Assembly: GCA_022605955.1 (NCBI GenBank)
Contig: JAKCOZ010000262.1
Span: 273,261-337,260 of the forward strand
Source: Rallus limicola
Lineage: Eukaryota; Chordata; Aves; Gruiformes; Rallidae
Length of the DNA stretch: 64,000 bases
Direction of reading: 5' to 3'
Shown here: piece by piece, positions 46,458-57,102 of the stretch
Layout: every line of letters begins with the position of its first letter
How positions within the stretch are numbered: position 1 is the first letter of the stretch
Translations under genes and position numbers: made by a program
Notes under the pieces: model-generated
What the model saw: only the letters and a program-made list of their open reading frames with translations
What the model was told of the DNA's origin: nothing
Database searches by the model: none

Positions 46458-46740
46458 TTATTCCTTCTCTCTGGCAATTAGTAGATCATCCTCATACTGC
46501 AACGCTACTCCAACACCTTGTGGCCGCTCCCATTGTTCCAAATCTTCAGCTAACTGATTTTCAAAACATGTAGGGCTATTTTTGAATCCCTGTGGCAACA
46601 CAGTCCATCTTAGATGTGTTTTTCCTCCAGAATCTGGCTTTTCCCGTTCAGATGTCAAGAGCAGCTGACTTTCCTGGCTCCATTTGAGTCAAGATAAAGC
46701 ATCTTTCAGGTCCAGGACAGTAAAATAAAGCCAGTTCTTA
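46458..46740 (-). pseudogene. pol: ERV reverse transcriptase fragment
   Basis: The minus strand has LPQGFKNSPTCFENQLAEDL and QYEDDLLIA, the RT palm, with YEDD as at 20.0 kb. Further upstream residues to about 46740 look RT-like but are frameshifted. Confidence 0.75.
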
Positions 46741-46759
46741 GCAGATTTGACTTTATTGA

Positions 46760-47690
46760 AGATTTTACTCCTTTCTTCCCCGCCTCAACATGGCGTGGGG
46801 AAGGGCAGGGAATGGGGAGTGGGGTTCCAGTCCATTCCTCACAAGCTGCTTTCCTCCTCCAGATCTTAAACCACCTCTACTTCCCCCTACCCTTCCCCTC
46901 TTCACAGACTTGACTTTAGTCATTAATTTGTTCCCTGATTCCCTCGATCACAGCGCAGGGAGGGGCAGGGAATGGGGGTTTGCAGTCACTTCCTCTAAAG
47001 TTGTCTTTGTTTTCAGCTGGGGCCAGCTGGGAGGGGGAATTGTAAACACACACCCCCTTCCCCTGCTGCACCATTGGGTCCCACCCACAGCAGACAATCC
47101 TCCATGACCTTCTGCAGCGTGAGTCCTTTCTATCGGGGAGTCATCTCCTCACCACAGGCCTCAGTGGGGCTGCCTTCCATGAGGTGCTGACCTTTGGGCC
47201 CAGATTCCTCCGGCCTGGACCCTCACAGTGTCACAGGTCCTTGGTAAACCTGCTGCAGAGTGGGTCAGTCTCTCCACAGGCTATAGATGGAATCTCTACT
47301 CCCCATCATTATCCATGGGCTGCGAGGGGACACCCGCTGTGCCATGGTCTTCTCCAGGGGCTGCAGAGGAATGTCTCTCCAGCACCTGGAGGGCCTCATT
47401 CTTCCCCCTCCCTCCTTTGGGCCTGCCCTTGGTGTCTGCACAGCTCCTTCCATCCTCTCACTCCTTTCTCTGGTGGCAAAATGCAGCTGCCTGCGGGGTT
47501 TTTTCCTCCACAATGTGATTCCCAGAGGCGCTGTGACCATCACTGACTGGCTCAACCTTGGTCAGCAGCCACTGTGGCCTTGAATCAGATGATGTATACA
47601 GTCTGGGGCCTGCAGAGAGCTTCTGGCAGCTGCTTGCAGGAGCCATCTCGGCAGCACCCCTGTTCTCCATTAAAACCCAGCTACACAAAA
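46760..47690 (-). mobile_element. ERVL-type LTR and adjacent sequence
   Basis: Matches 11190-12130 in the same orientation, more diverged. Bases 47540-47690 match 21.10-21.25 kb in reverse. Confidence 0.6.
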
Positions 47691-48310
47691 CTGCTGCAGT
47701 CAGAAAGGCTGAGATAGGCAGAGATACTCCCTTGGATTCCTCCTCGAGCCTGCACCAGGCTTTGGGTGGAATCCAACAGATGTGGGGCCTGCTCACACAG
47801 CAGGGCCCTGCCAGACAGTGCAGCCTACACAGCAGTCGGGATGCCAGCGAGGCCTTTCCAGGTGGCTGCAGTAGCCTGAGGACCACAGGCCCTGGGCCCA
47901 GTTGGGACATGAGCCACCCTGGTACTGGCTGGACAGGCTGCATGGCCAGGCACATGGTGCCCAGGTGGTTCTTGCAGAGCCCCTGAGATCTGTCACGTAG
48001 AATTTGCCACTGAACTGGGACAGAAAGACTTCTGGGTTCGTGCTCAGGCGCTGCTTGGTTTAGGGTGCAGGGTACTAGCTTGCTCACATCTCTGCTTCTG
48101 CAGAAGGCCCAAAGGACTGAAAAAGAGTGTGCTTTGCTAAAAAGGACCCTGGGAGAAGAGCTGTGAGGCTGAGGAGCAGGAAACCTCTCGCCCCAGCAGG
48201 TGCCCGAGCTGGGACAGTCAGAGAGGCTTGAAGGCAACAAAACCTATAGAAAATGAAAGGTGGCAGGGGGAGTTTGTGTCCACCCCCCCAACTAAAGGCC
48301 TCTGCAGGTG
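47691..48310. other. No recognised gene
   Basis: A 260-codon minus-strand ORF (48240-47458) has low-complexity GC-rich content, overlaps LTR sequence and shows no domain. Confidence 0.4.
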
Positions 48311-48312
48311 AC

Positions 48313-48482
48313 CCACACACACCTTCAAGGAGCGTGCCTGCAAATTGGAAGAAGCTTGACCAAGAGTAGACGGTGCGGTAATTACTGCCCACTTGGTGTA
48401 AATTTAGGCCGGCTTCTCTAATCCTCTAACAAGAGGAATATGTTGCAAACCCTGTGTGTGCTGTGCTGGCTGTGTGGAATTA
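48313..48482 (-). repeat. Inverted copy of the G-family spacer
   Basis: Reverse complement of 54341-54498 and 58820-58978 (core 'cttggtcaagcttcttccaatt' in those copies). It shows that an inverted G-family unit once extended to here. Confidence 0.8.
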
Positions 48483-49337
48483 CCACGCAGCACCCGTCTC
48501 TGCGCAGACATGGAATAAATCCAAGGCCTCTGCTCTGTGTGCATTGGCATCACGCACCCCGGCGTGACTGTGGCAGGCATCTGGCCTTCAGCCAGGGGCA
48601 AGATAGCACAGGGAGTCTCTTTCTCTGGGGAGATCCTGGAGAAGATCCCATGCAACCTGCTCAACGTGAGCCGGCTTGAGCAAGGGGTTGGCCTGAACGA
48701 TCTCCATAGGTCCCTCAAAACCCCCACCAGTCTGAGGTTCTGTGTTTATGGGGCAGCACCTGATGCCTTGTAAAGCTGGAATCCAAACTCAGTAGCCTTG
48801 GTGACTAGGAATCAGGTATCCTTTCTTGCAGCGCTGGGCACACAGGGGATCAATTGCTCCTCCGTGTGTGTGCGCCCATTAAAGCCAAATTTACCTATAA
48901 ATATTCATGAGGATTTCTAAGAAAAGGCAGGGTTCTCCAAATTATTTCCAGGAAGTCATTTACATGAACTCCTCCCAGATAGAGCATGCTCAGTGACACT
49001 CAGGGAGTTTTTCTGGTGTCTTCGGGGATGAAGGCTGGACGTCTTCCTCTTTCTCAGACCATACTTTTCTCCATAGTTCCCAAAACACCTTCCTGAGCTC
49101 AAAGCCACATTCCTGCACAAAGTAGTTAGGAACCCCTTTTAGCTGACAAGAAGATCCACTCTGTCTCTTAATTAGTCCTTGGTCTCATTATTAATGACTC
49201 CCCTTTCTTCACTTTCTTTAGCTCCAAGGCCATCCCATTGTTAGGGCTGAATTTTGGAGCTGCTGGCAGGAAACACCCCACACGGTTACAGACAGATTCT
49301 CCCCAGATCCAAAACAAATCTCTTCTCAAAACATGCT
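48483..49337. other. No recognised gene; weak CR1-like tail
   Basis: Bases about 48660-48745 resemble a decayed CR1 3' end in plus orientation. The rest is not recognised. Confidence 0.3.
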
Positions 49338-49640
49338 GTGGTGGTTTGGCTGTGGCGGTTTGGCTGTGGCTAGAAGCCAAATGCCCACCAAGCCACTCAC
49401 TCACTCCAGAAGAGAAAGAGGCAGAGCCTCCGTGGGTTGGGATAAGCGCAATTTACTGCCAAAGATGAAAGTGAATACAGAACAATAATGGGTAGTTACA
49501 CTTACATCCAGTGCTAACACAGAGTAACTTATTAACCCAACAAGTACAGAGGGCTGCCCAACGGTAAGGACCAACCCAAGATCCCAGCCACACTCCAACT
49601 GTCCTAGAGGCAAAACAGCCCCTACCCTTCCCCAACCTGC
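49338..49640 (-). mobile_element. ERV LTR fragment, ERVL-like end
   Basis: The plus strand reads 'tgtggtggtttggctgtggc...agaagccaaatgcccaccaagcc', the reverse complement of the LTR 3' region seen at 22.1 kb. Confidence 0.55.
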
Positions 49641-49704
49641 TGCTTTTCTGGGGAAGTGGTGTCAGGTGGTGTGGAAAACAGTCCAAGCTAACTGGCAAGA
49701 GAGA

Positions 49705-49780
49705 GATGGATGGACAGATGGATGGCTTGATGGATGGATGGATGGATGGATGGATGGATGGATGGATGGATGAATGGATT
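49705..49780. repeat. GATG microsatellite
   Basis: About 18 GATG units. It is the inverted counterpart of the CATC array after G1 and G2. Confidence 0.95.
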
Positions 49781-49789
49781 GAGGAACCG

Positions 49790-50065
49790 CAGCACTAGGA
49801 ACAGAAAGAATATTTATTCCTCCAACATTGCAGACAGGGGAAACTTGTTCTCAGAGGAGTGGTGTTAGTCCTGGGGTCCGTGGAAGCACATAGTCAGAGG
49901 CTGGACACAGCATCTCAAGCAGGCCTTCAGGCAGCGGATGATCCAAGCGCAGCCCTTCTGAAGGCACCGTCCTGCCTTGCATAGCTTCCTCCTGTCTTTA
50001 ACTACAGCCTTGTCCAGCCTTGGCTGCTCCCTTCCAAGTCTCTGGGTCTTGACAGGACAAGAGGA
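49790..50065 (-). pseudogene. G0: inverted last-exon fragment of the G family
   Basis: On the minus strand this matches the 3' part of exon 4 of G1, including [16 protein letters not shown] sequence, the Cys-rich end [18 protein letters not shown], a stop and an AATAAA (near 49812). The 5' part is missing; it ends about 40 bases from the G1 promoter. It is a remnant of a fourth copy in opposite orientation. Confidence 0.8.
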
Positions 50066-50112
50066 GGTCCATGGCCTCTGTCTGGCAGGGACACAGCACA
50101 GAGTGTATTTCC

Positions 50113-50230
50113 TTACGTCAGCACCAATCAGGGCTCAGCACCAATCAGGGCTCTGCATGGCCATGATGTCACAAAGCGGGGTGTGGCTGCCGGGCAGGTA
50201 TAAAAGGGGGCGCAGGGGCCCTGGTTCAGA
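50113..50230 (+). promoter_or_regulatory. G1 promoter: CRE, 2x CCAAT, CRE-like, TATA
   Basis: TTACGTCA at 50113, CCAAT at 50124 and 50141 (in a 17-bp tandem repeat caccaatcagggctcag), TGATGTCA at 50164 and TATAAAAGG at 50199. Transcription should start near 50230. Layout and spacing are the same before G2 and G3. Confidence 0.85.
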
Positions 50231-50407
50231 AGGCAGTAGGCGCTGGGCACTGCAGCCTGGCACTGTCACTGCAGACTGCAGCCTCAGCCACTGCCAGTTC
50301 ATCAGTGTTGGTTGTCCCATCACTGGAGACCTCGGAGGTCACTGGGGACCCGCCCCGCGGGCCTGTGCAGGTGACCGGAGTGCTACGGTTGTCCCGCAGC
50401 CCGAGCC

Positions 50408-52336
50408 ATGGGTTGCTTCGACATCCTCACTATGGCTGAGCTGGTGCGACTCACGATGCTGGCCATCCAGCTCAGCATCTTCTCTGCCTTTCTGCGCCGG
50501 CTCGCTTGGTGTCAAGCTTCATCAGGTTCAGCTCAAGCAGCTGGAGGAGCAAAGAAGCCTCTAGTACCCCGGGGCATGTGGTGAGTACTGGGGAGAGCCC
50601 CAGCTGCTGCCCCAGCCTCAGTCTGTGCCCTGCCCCTGCCCGAGGAGGGGCTGCTGCTGGCGGGTCCCAGCAGAAGGGCCAAGCTGAACCTGGGTCTCTT
50701 CTCCCTCCTCCTCAGCAGGCAGATCACGGTAAAAAACAGGATAATCCCCCTGTCCCCATGGACCCCGCTGAACTCCCAGGGCTCCCTGGGCTCCGCCTTC
50801 GACAGCAGAACCACTTCTCTCAAGTCCTTCGCGGAGCCCAGGCCTGGTGCCATGTCAGAGCTGGAAGTTCTCAGCCCCCTCCAGGCCGATCAAGTGGTGG
50901 AGGGGATGGTGTGGGAGCCAGCGCCAACCCTTCTCCAAGACCCCCCTATGGAACTGCCCCTGGAGAGCAAGCAAGAGCAGGTCCATGGCCAGGTGATGGA
51001 CGGGGCGCAGAGCCCCATGGAAGAGGGGCCTTCTGCCAGCAGACTCCGGCTAGGTGACGGTGACTCCGCACCACACCGCGCCTCAGCACGTCGTGACATG
51101 GAGCGGTGTGGGGGCATCATGGGGGAGTGTGGCACGGAGCTGGAGGCTGCTCCGCAGTCACGCACCTTCTGGGGGTTGTTGCTGAATTGGTGGAAGAAGA
51201 AGTTTGGGAAGAGCAGGGCGAGGGCCCAGGCAGAGCAGCCGAGCGGTGAGTGAGCCCGACACCCAGTGCCCTGCAAAGGGCCGACAGCCCAGGGCAGCCC
51301 TGACACGGGGCTGTGCTGGGGGCTGCCGGCCGCTCACTCGCTCTCGTCCCTCAGCAGGCTCTTCCCGAGCAGCTGGAGGAGCGGAGAAGCCTGTAGTGCC
51401 GCAGAGCATGTGGTGAGTGCTGGGGAGACCCCCAGCTCCTAGCCCAGCCTCAGCCCTGCCCCTGCTCATTTTGGGCAGCCCTTCCTGCTGGCTGAGGAGT
51501 GGCTGCTGCCTGGGTCTCCCAGCAGAGGGGCCAAGCTGAAACTGGGTCTCTTCTTTCTCCTCCTCAGTAGGAAGAAATTGGAGAAAATGAGCGTAAAGCG
51601 CCTGTCCCCATGTAGCCCGGTGGGCTCCAAGGGCTCCCTGAGCTCCCTCTGGTCCTCAAGTTCCATGCTGGGCTCCATGGACTCCCAGGACTCCCTCTTC
51701 TCCTCATGGAGCTCGCTGGGCTCCAAGGACTCCCTGAGCTCCTTCTTCGACAGCACTTCTCTCGAGTCCTTCCCGAAGCCCAGGCCTGGTGCCGTGTCAC
51801 GACTGGAAGTTCTCCACCCATCGCGACCCGTCCTGACCAATCAAGCTGTGGAAGGGCTGGTGACCGAGCCAGGGCCAGCACTTCACAAAGACCCCGCCAT
51901 GGAACTGTCGCTGCAGACCAAACAAAAGCAGGTCCAGGGCAAGGGCAGGGACAGAGCACAGACCCACCCGGACATGGAGCCTTCTGCCAGCAGACACCCA
52001 GCCATGGAAAAGGGCAAGAAGCAGAGGCAATTCGGGTCCAACCGCATTCTGTGCTTCACCCCAAAAGGGGCCATAGAGCTTGAGGTTCCCTCCCTCCAAA
52101 AAAACATGAGGGAGGTGCGGGCTCACATGGGGCTGCAGGGGACAAGACCATGTCCCCAGAGTCTTGGAAGGGAGCAGCCAGGACTGGACAAGGCTGTAGG
52201 TAAAGACAGGAGGAAGCTATGCAAGGCAGGACGGTGCCTTCAGAAGGGCTGCGCTTGGATCATCCGCTGCCTGAAGGCCTGCTTGAGATGCTGCTGCCTG
52301 CCTCTGACTATGTGCTTCCACGGACCCCAGGACTGA
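50408..52336 (+). CDS. G1: uncharacterised 506-aa membrane-linked tandem-family protein
   Basis: I do not recognise this family. Exons 50408-50580, 50719-51245, 51358-51412 and 51571-52336 have GT-AG ends, agreeing phases (2, 1, 2) and sum to 507 codons with stop. The start gccATGg is in good context. Residues 1-35 begin MGC and contain a hydrophobic helix ([15 protein letters not shown]), so membrane attachment is likely; Gly2/Cys3 could be acylated, though position 6 is not the usual Ser/Thr. Exons 1-2 and 3-4 are an internal duplication (GGAKKPLVP against [22 protein letters not shown] against [13 protein letters not shown]). Exon 4 adds Ser-rich repeats of the SxDSLxSSWSS type and a C-terminus with nine Cys in about 36 residues. 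All introns are under 160 bp. Confidence 0.75.
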
Positions 52337-52439
52337 TACCATTCCTCTGAGAAGAAGAACACGTTTCCCAGCTCCTCAGCTGCTGCTGGCTGTGCAGATG
52401 GGAATCCCCCGGGGCATCCCCCATCTGCAATATTAGAGC

Positions 52440-52445
52440 AATAAA
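52440..52445 (+). terminator. G1 polyadenylation signal AATAAA
   Basis: About 104 bases after the stop; conserved in G2 (57009) and inverted in G0. Confidence 0.8.
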
Positions 52446-52476
52446 TATTCCTTTTGTTCCTAATGCTGCAGTTCCT

Positions 52477-52569
52477 CCATCCATCCATCCATCCATCCAT
52501 CCATCCATCCATCCATCCATTCATCCCTCCCTCCCTCCCTCCCTCCCTCCCTCCCTCCCTCCCTCCCCT
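52477..52569. repeat. CATC / CCCT microsatellite
   Basis: About 11 CATC units pass into about 9 CCTC units. It joins the 3' end of G1 to a truncated CR1. Confidence 0.95.
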
Positions 52570-54262
52570 CACTGTTAAAAAGTTCATCCGCATGTTGGTG
52601 CGGAACTTCCTATGCTCCAGCTTACAGCCATTGCCCTTAGTCCTGTCCCCACAGATCACTTAAAAGGGGCTGGCCAATTCCCCCTGTATCCCATGTCTAA
52701 GATATTTAGAAACACTAATTAGGTCTCCCCTAAGTCTTCTTTTCTCCAGGCTGAACAGACCCAGCTCACTCAGCCTCTCCTCATAGGGGAGATGTTCCAG
52801 GCCCCTAATCATCTTCGTTGCCCTTCTCTGGACTCTCTCCAGAAGGTCCCTGTCTTTTTTATACCAGGGAGCCCAGAACTGGACACAGTGCTCCAGGTGG
52901 GGCCTGACCAACGCAGAGTAGAGGGGGAGGATCACTTCCTTCCACCTGCTGGACACACTCTTCCTGATGCATCCCAGGATCCCATTGGCTCTCTTAGCCA
53001 CCAGTGCACACTGCTGGCTCATAGCCAACCTGTCATCAACCAGGACCCCCAGGTCCTTCTCCACAGAGCTCTTTTCCAGCAGGTCATCCCCCAGCCTGTA
53101 CTGATACAGTCGGTTGTTCCTCCCCAGGTGCAAGACTTTACACTTGCCCTTGTTAAACTTCATGAGATTTCTCCCAGCCCAGCTCTCCAGCCTGTCCAGG
53201 TCTCTCTGGATGGCAGCGCAGTGTTCCTGCGTGTCAGCCACTCCTCCCAGCTGCGTATCATCGGCGTACTTGCTGAGGGTGGATGCAATTCCCTCCTCAA
53301 GGTCGTCAATGAAGATATTCAACAGGACTGGACCCAACACCGAGCCCTGGGGAACACCCCTAGTCACAGGCCTCCATTCAGATTCTACTCCACTGATCAC
53401 AACCCTCTGAGCCTGGTCCGACAGCCAGTTCTCAACCCACCTCACTGTCCGCTTATCTATCCCTTGTTCCCTCAGCTTCTCTATCAGGATGTCGTGGGAG
53501 ACAGTATCGAAAGCTTTGCTAAAGTCAAGGGAGATGACATCCACTGCTCTCCCTTCATCCACCCAGTTGGGGATGACATCATAGAAGGCTATGAGATTAG
53601 TCGAGCACGATCTCCCCTTGGTGAATCCATGCTGACTACTCCTCATGACCTTCTTCTCTTCCACTTGTTTGGAGATGGCAGCCAAAACAAGCTGTTCCAT
53701 CACCTTTCCAGGGACAGAAGTGAGGCTGACTGGCCTAGAGTTACTGGGATCCTCCTTCTTGCCTTTTTTAAAGACTGGAGTGATATTGGTTATCCTCCAA
53801 TCTTCAGGCACTTCTCCTGTAGTCCAGGACGTATCGAAGATGATAGAGAGCGGCTCCGCAATCACCTCCGCCAGCTCTCTCAGCACACGTGGGTGTATCC
53901 CATCCGGGCCCATGGATTTGTGTGCATCCATTCCTTTGAGTCCCTCCTGGACCACCCCTACCTCAACTAGAGGGGAGCCATTCATGCCCCAACCACTCCT
54001 ACTTTCGTCTGGGATCTGTGGGTCCCGAGAAGCCTTCGGAGTAAAGACCGAGGCAAAGAAGGCATTCAGTATCTCAACCTTCTCATCATCTCCCGTTACC
54101 AAGACATCATTACCATTTAGTATTCACACCCGCCTCATTCAACAAGGGACATACATTATCCCTGGTCATCCTTTTACTATTCACATACCTGAAAAAACTC
54201 TTTTTATTGTCCTTTATGTCCCTTGCCAGCTTAATTTCTAAGCAGGCCTTAGCCCTCCTATG
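52570..54262 (-). mobile_element. CR1 reverse transcriptase fragment, open 480-codon frame
   Basis: The minus-strand frame 54102-52660 runs through [77 protein letters not shown] and the YADD box (KYADDTQL), then the thumb. [16 protein letters not shown] lies upstream in another frame. It lacks the endonuclease and the normal 3' end, which is replaced by the CCCT/CATC array. The frame is unusually well kept for a truncated element. Confidence 0.9.
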
Positions 54263-54340
54263 AGCTAGGGAGCTGCTTTGGCAGGGGCATTGGACCCCAT
54301 GATCTCTGGAGGTCCCTTCCAACCCCTACGATTCCATGAG
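54263..54340 (+). mobile_element. CR1 3' tail, head-to-head with the previous element
   Basis: The plus strand reads 'tttggcaggggcattggaccccatgatctctggaggtcccttccaacccctacgattccatgag'. It is a separate CR1 end, also present at 58745-58819. Confidence 0.8.
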
Positions 54341-54675
54341 TAATTCCACACAGCCAGCACAGCACACACAGGGTTTGCAACATATGCCTCTCGTGAGAGG
54401 ATTAGAGATTTACACCAAGTGGGCAGTAATTACCGCACCGTCTACTCTTGGTCAAGCTTCTTCCAATTCACAGGCACGCTCCTTGAAGGTGTGTGTGGGG
54501 GCCCCTCTTTCAGGTAATGATTATGGATAGGAATTCATTGCACATTCACTGATTTATTGTATAAATGTGTGGATGGTTTGCTACTTCAGGGATGCCCGTT
54601 TTGTGGTGGAGCCATCCCCCGTGCATCTGCGCCTAGGACACATACCTACTTGGTAACTTTCCAGTGATAGAGTGG
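54341..54675. other. Spacer upstream of G2
   Basis: The first 158 bases have an inverted copy at 48313-48482. The rest is shared with the spacer upstream of G3. No gene. Confidence 0.5.
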
Positions 54676-54681
54676 ATTTCC

Positions 54682-54800
54682 TTACGTCAGCACCAATCAG
54701 AGCTCAGCACCAATCAGGGCTCAGCAATGCCATGATGTCACAAAGGGGGGTGTGGCTGCCGGGCAGGTATAAAAGGGGGCGCAGGGGCCCTGGTTCAGAA
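54682..54800 (+). promoter_or_regulatory. G2 promoter: CRE, 2x CCAAT, CRE-like, TATA
   Basis: TTACGTCA 54682, CCAAT 54693 and 54710, TGATGTCA 54733, TATAAAAGG 54768. Confidence 0.85.
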
Positions 54801-54976
54801 GGCAGTAGGCGCTGGGCACTGCAGCCTGGCACTGTCACTGCAGACTGCAGCCTCAGCCACTGCCAGTTCCTCAGTGTTGGTTGTCCCATCACTGGAGACC
54901 TCGGAGGTCACTGGGGACCCGCCCCGCGGGCCTGTGCCGGTGACCGGAGTGCTACGGTTGTCCCGCAGCCCGAGCC

Positions 54977-56905
54977 ATGGGTTGCTTCGACATCCCCTTT
55001 TTGGATGAGCTGGTGCGACTCACGATGCTGGCCATCCAGCTCAGCATCTTCTCTGCCTTTCTGCACCGGCTCGCTCGGTGTCAAGGTTCATCAGGTTCAG
55101 CTCAAGCAGCTGGAGGAGCAAAGAAGCCTCTAGTACCCCGGGGCATGTGGTGAGTACTGGGGAGAGCCCCAGCTGCTGCCCCAGCCTCAGTCTGTGCCCT
55201 GCCCCTGCCCGAGGAGGGGCTGCTGCTGGCGGGTCCCAGCAGAAGGGCCAAGCTGAAACTGGCTCTCTTCTCTCTCCTCCTCAGCAGGCAGATCACGGTA
55301 AAAAACAGGATAATCCCCCTGTCCCCATGGACCCCGCTGAACTCCCAGGGCTCCCTGGGCTCCGCCTTCGACAGCAGAACCACTTCTCTCAAGTCCTTCG
55401 CGGAGCCCAGGCCTGGTGCCATGTCAGAGCTGGAAGTTCTCAGCCCCCTCCAGGCCGATCAAGTGGTGGAGGGGATGGTGTGGGAGCCAGCGCCAACCCT
55501 TCTCCAAGACCCCCCTATGGAACTGCCCCTGGAGAGCAAGCAAGAGCAGGTCCATGGCCAGGTGATGGACGGGGCGCAGAGCCCCATGGAAGAGGGGCCT
55601 TCTGCCAGCAGACTCCGGCTAGGTGACCGTGACTCCGCACCACACCGCGCCTCAGCACGTCGTGACATGGAGCAGTGTGGGGGCATCATGGGGGAGTGTG
55701 GCACGGAGCTGGAGGCTGCTCCGCAGTCACGCACCTTCTGGGGGTTGTTGCGGAAGTGGTGGAAGAAGAAGTTTGTGAAGAGCAGGGCGAGGGCCCAGGC
55801 AGAGCAGCCGAGCGGTGAGTGAGCCCAACACCCAGCGCCCTGCAAAGGGCCGACAGCCCAGGGCAGCCATGACACGGGGCTGTGCTGGGGGCTGCCGGCC
55901 GCTCACTCGCTCTCGTCCCTCAGCAGGTTCTTCCCGAGCAGCTGGAGGAGCGCAGAAGCCTGTAGTGCCGCAGAGCATGTGGTGAGTGCTGGGGAGACCC
56001 CCAGCTCCTAGCCCAGCCTCAGCCCTGCCCCTGCTCATTTTGGGCAGCCCTTCCTGCTGGCTGAGGAGTGGCTGCTGCCTGGGTCTCCCAGCAGAGGGGC
56101 CAAGCTGAAACTGGGTCTCTTCTTTCTCCTCCTCAGCAGGGAGAACGGGGAGAAAATGGGCGTAAAGCGCCTCTCCCCATGTAGCCCGCCGAACTCCAAG
56201 GGCTCCCTGAGCTCCCTCTGGTCCTCAAGTTCCCTGCTGAGCTCTATGAACTCCCAGGACTCGCTCTTCTCCTCATGGAGCTCGCTGGGCTCCAAGGACT
56301 CCCTGAGCTCCCTCTTCGACAGCACTTCTCTCGAGTCCTTCCCGAAGCCCAGGCCTGGTGCCGTGTCACAACTGGAAGTTGTCAACCCATCGCGACCCGT
56401 CCTGACCAATCAAGCTGTGGAAGGGCTGGTGACCGAGCCAGGGCCAGCACTTCACAAAGACCCCCCCATGGAACTGTCGCTGCAGACCAAACAAGAGCAG
56501 GTCCAGGGCAAGGGCAGGGACAGAGCACAGACCCACCCGGACATGGAGCCTTCTGCCAGCAGACACCCAGCCATGGAAAAGGGCAAGAAGCAGACGTGCG
56601 TCAGGTCCAACCGCATTCTGTGCTTCACCCCAAAAGGGGCCATAGAGCTTGAGGATCCCTCCCTCCAAAAAAACATGAGCGGATTGCGAGCTCACATGGG
56701 GCTGCAGGGGACAAGACCATGTCCCCAGAGTCTTGGAAGGGAGCAGCCAGGACTGGACAAGGCTGTAGGTAAAGACAGGAGGAAGCTATGCAAGGCAGGA
56801 CGGTGCCTTCAGAAGGGCTGCGCTTGGATCATCCGCTGCCTGAAGGCCTGCTTGAGATGCTGCTGCCTGCCTCTGACTATGTGCTTCCACGGACCCCAGG
56901 ACTGA
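54977..56905 (+). CDS. G2: second intact member of the G family, 506 aa
   Basis: Exons 54977-55149, 55288-55814, 55927-55981 and 56140-56905 have the same lengths and phases as in G1 and give 506 aa. The family is not recognised. It is near identical to G1 except for a cluster at residues 7-10 (PFLD in place of LTMA) and scattered changes (for example Arg30 to His, Trp34 to Arg), plus differences in the Ser-rich part of exon 4. The hydrophobic N-terminal helix, repeat modules and Cys-rich C-terminus are kept. It has its own promoter and poly(A) signal, so it should be separately transcribed. Confidence 0.75.
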
Positions 56906-57008
56906 TACCATTCCTCTGAGAAGAAGAACACGTTTCCCAGCTCCTCAGCTGCTGCCGGCTGTGCAGATGGGAATCCCCCGGGGCATCCCCCATCTGCAAT
57001 GTTAGAGC

Positions 57009-57014
57009 AATAAA
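57009..57014 (+). terminator. G2 polyadenylation signal AATAAA
   Basis: Same position relative to the stop as in G1. Confidence 0.8.
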
Positions 57015-57045
57015 TATTCTTTTTGTTCCTAATGCTGCAGTTCCT

Positions 57046-57102
57046 CCATCCATCCATCCATCCATCCCTCCCTCCCTCCCTCCCTCCATCCATCCCTCCC
57101 CT
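57046..57102. repeat. CATC / CCCT microsatellite, shorter
   Basis: Same position as 52477-52569 but about 36 bp shorter. Confidence 0.95.

Noticed and set aside
47458..48240. 260-codon minus-strand ORF
   Set aside because: It overlaps ERVL LTR sequence and has no recognisable domain or splice context.
52792..53970. 392-codon plus-strand ORF (and 57325-58506)
   Set aside because: It is antisense to the CR1 reverse transcriptase, whose motifs are on the minus strand.
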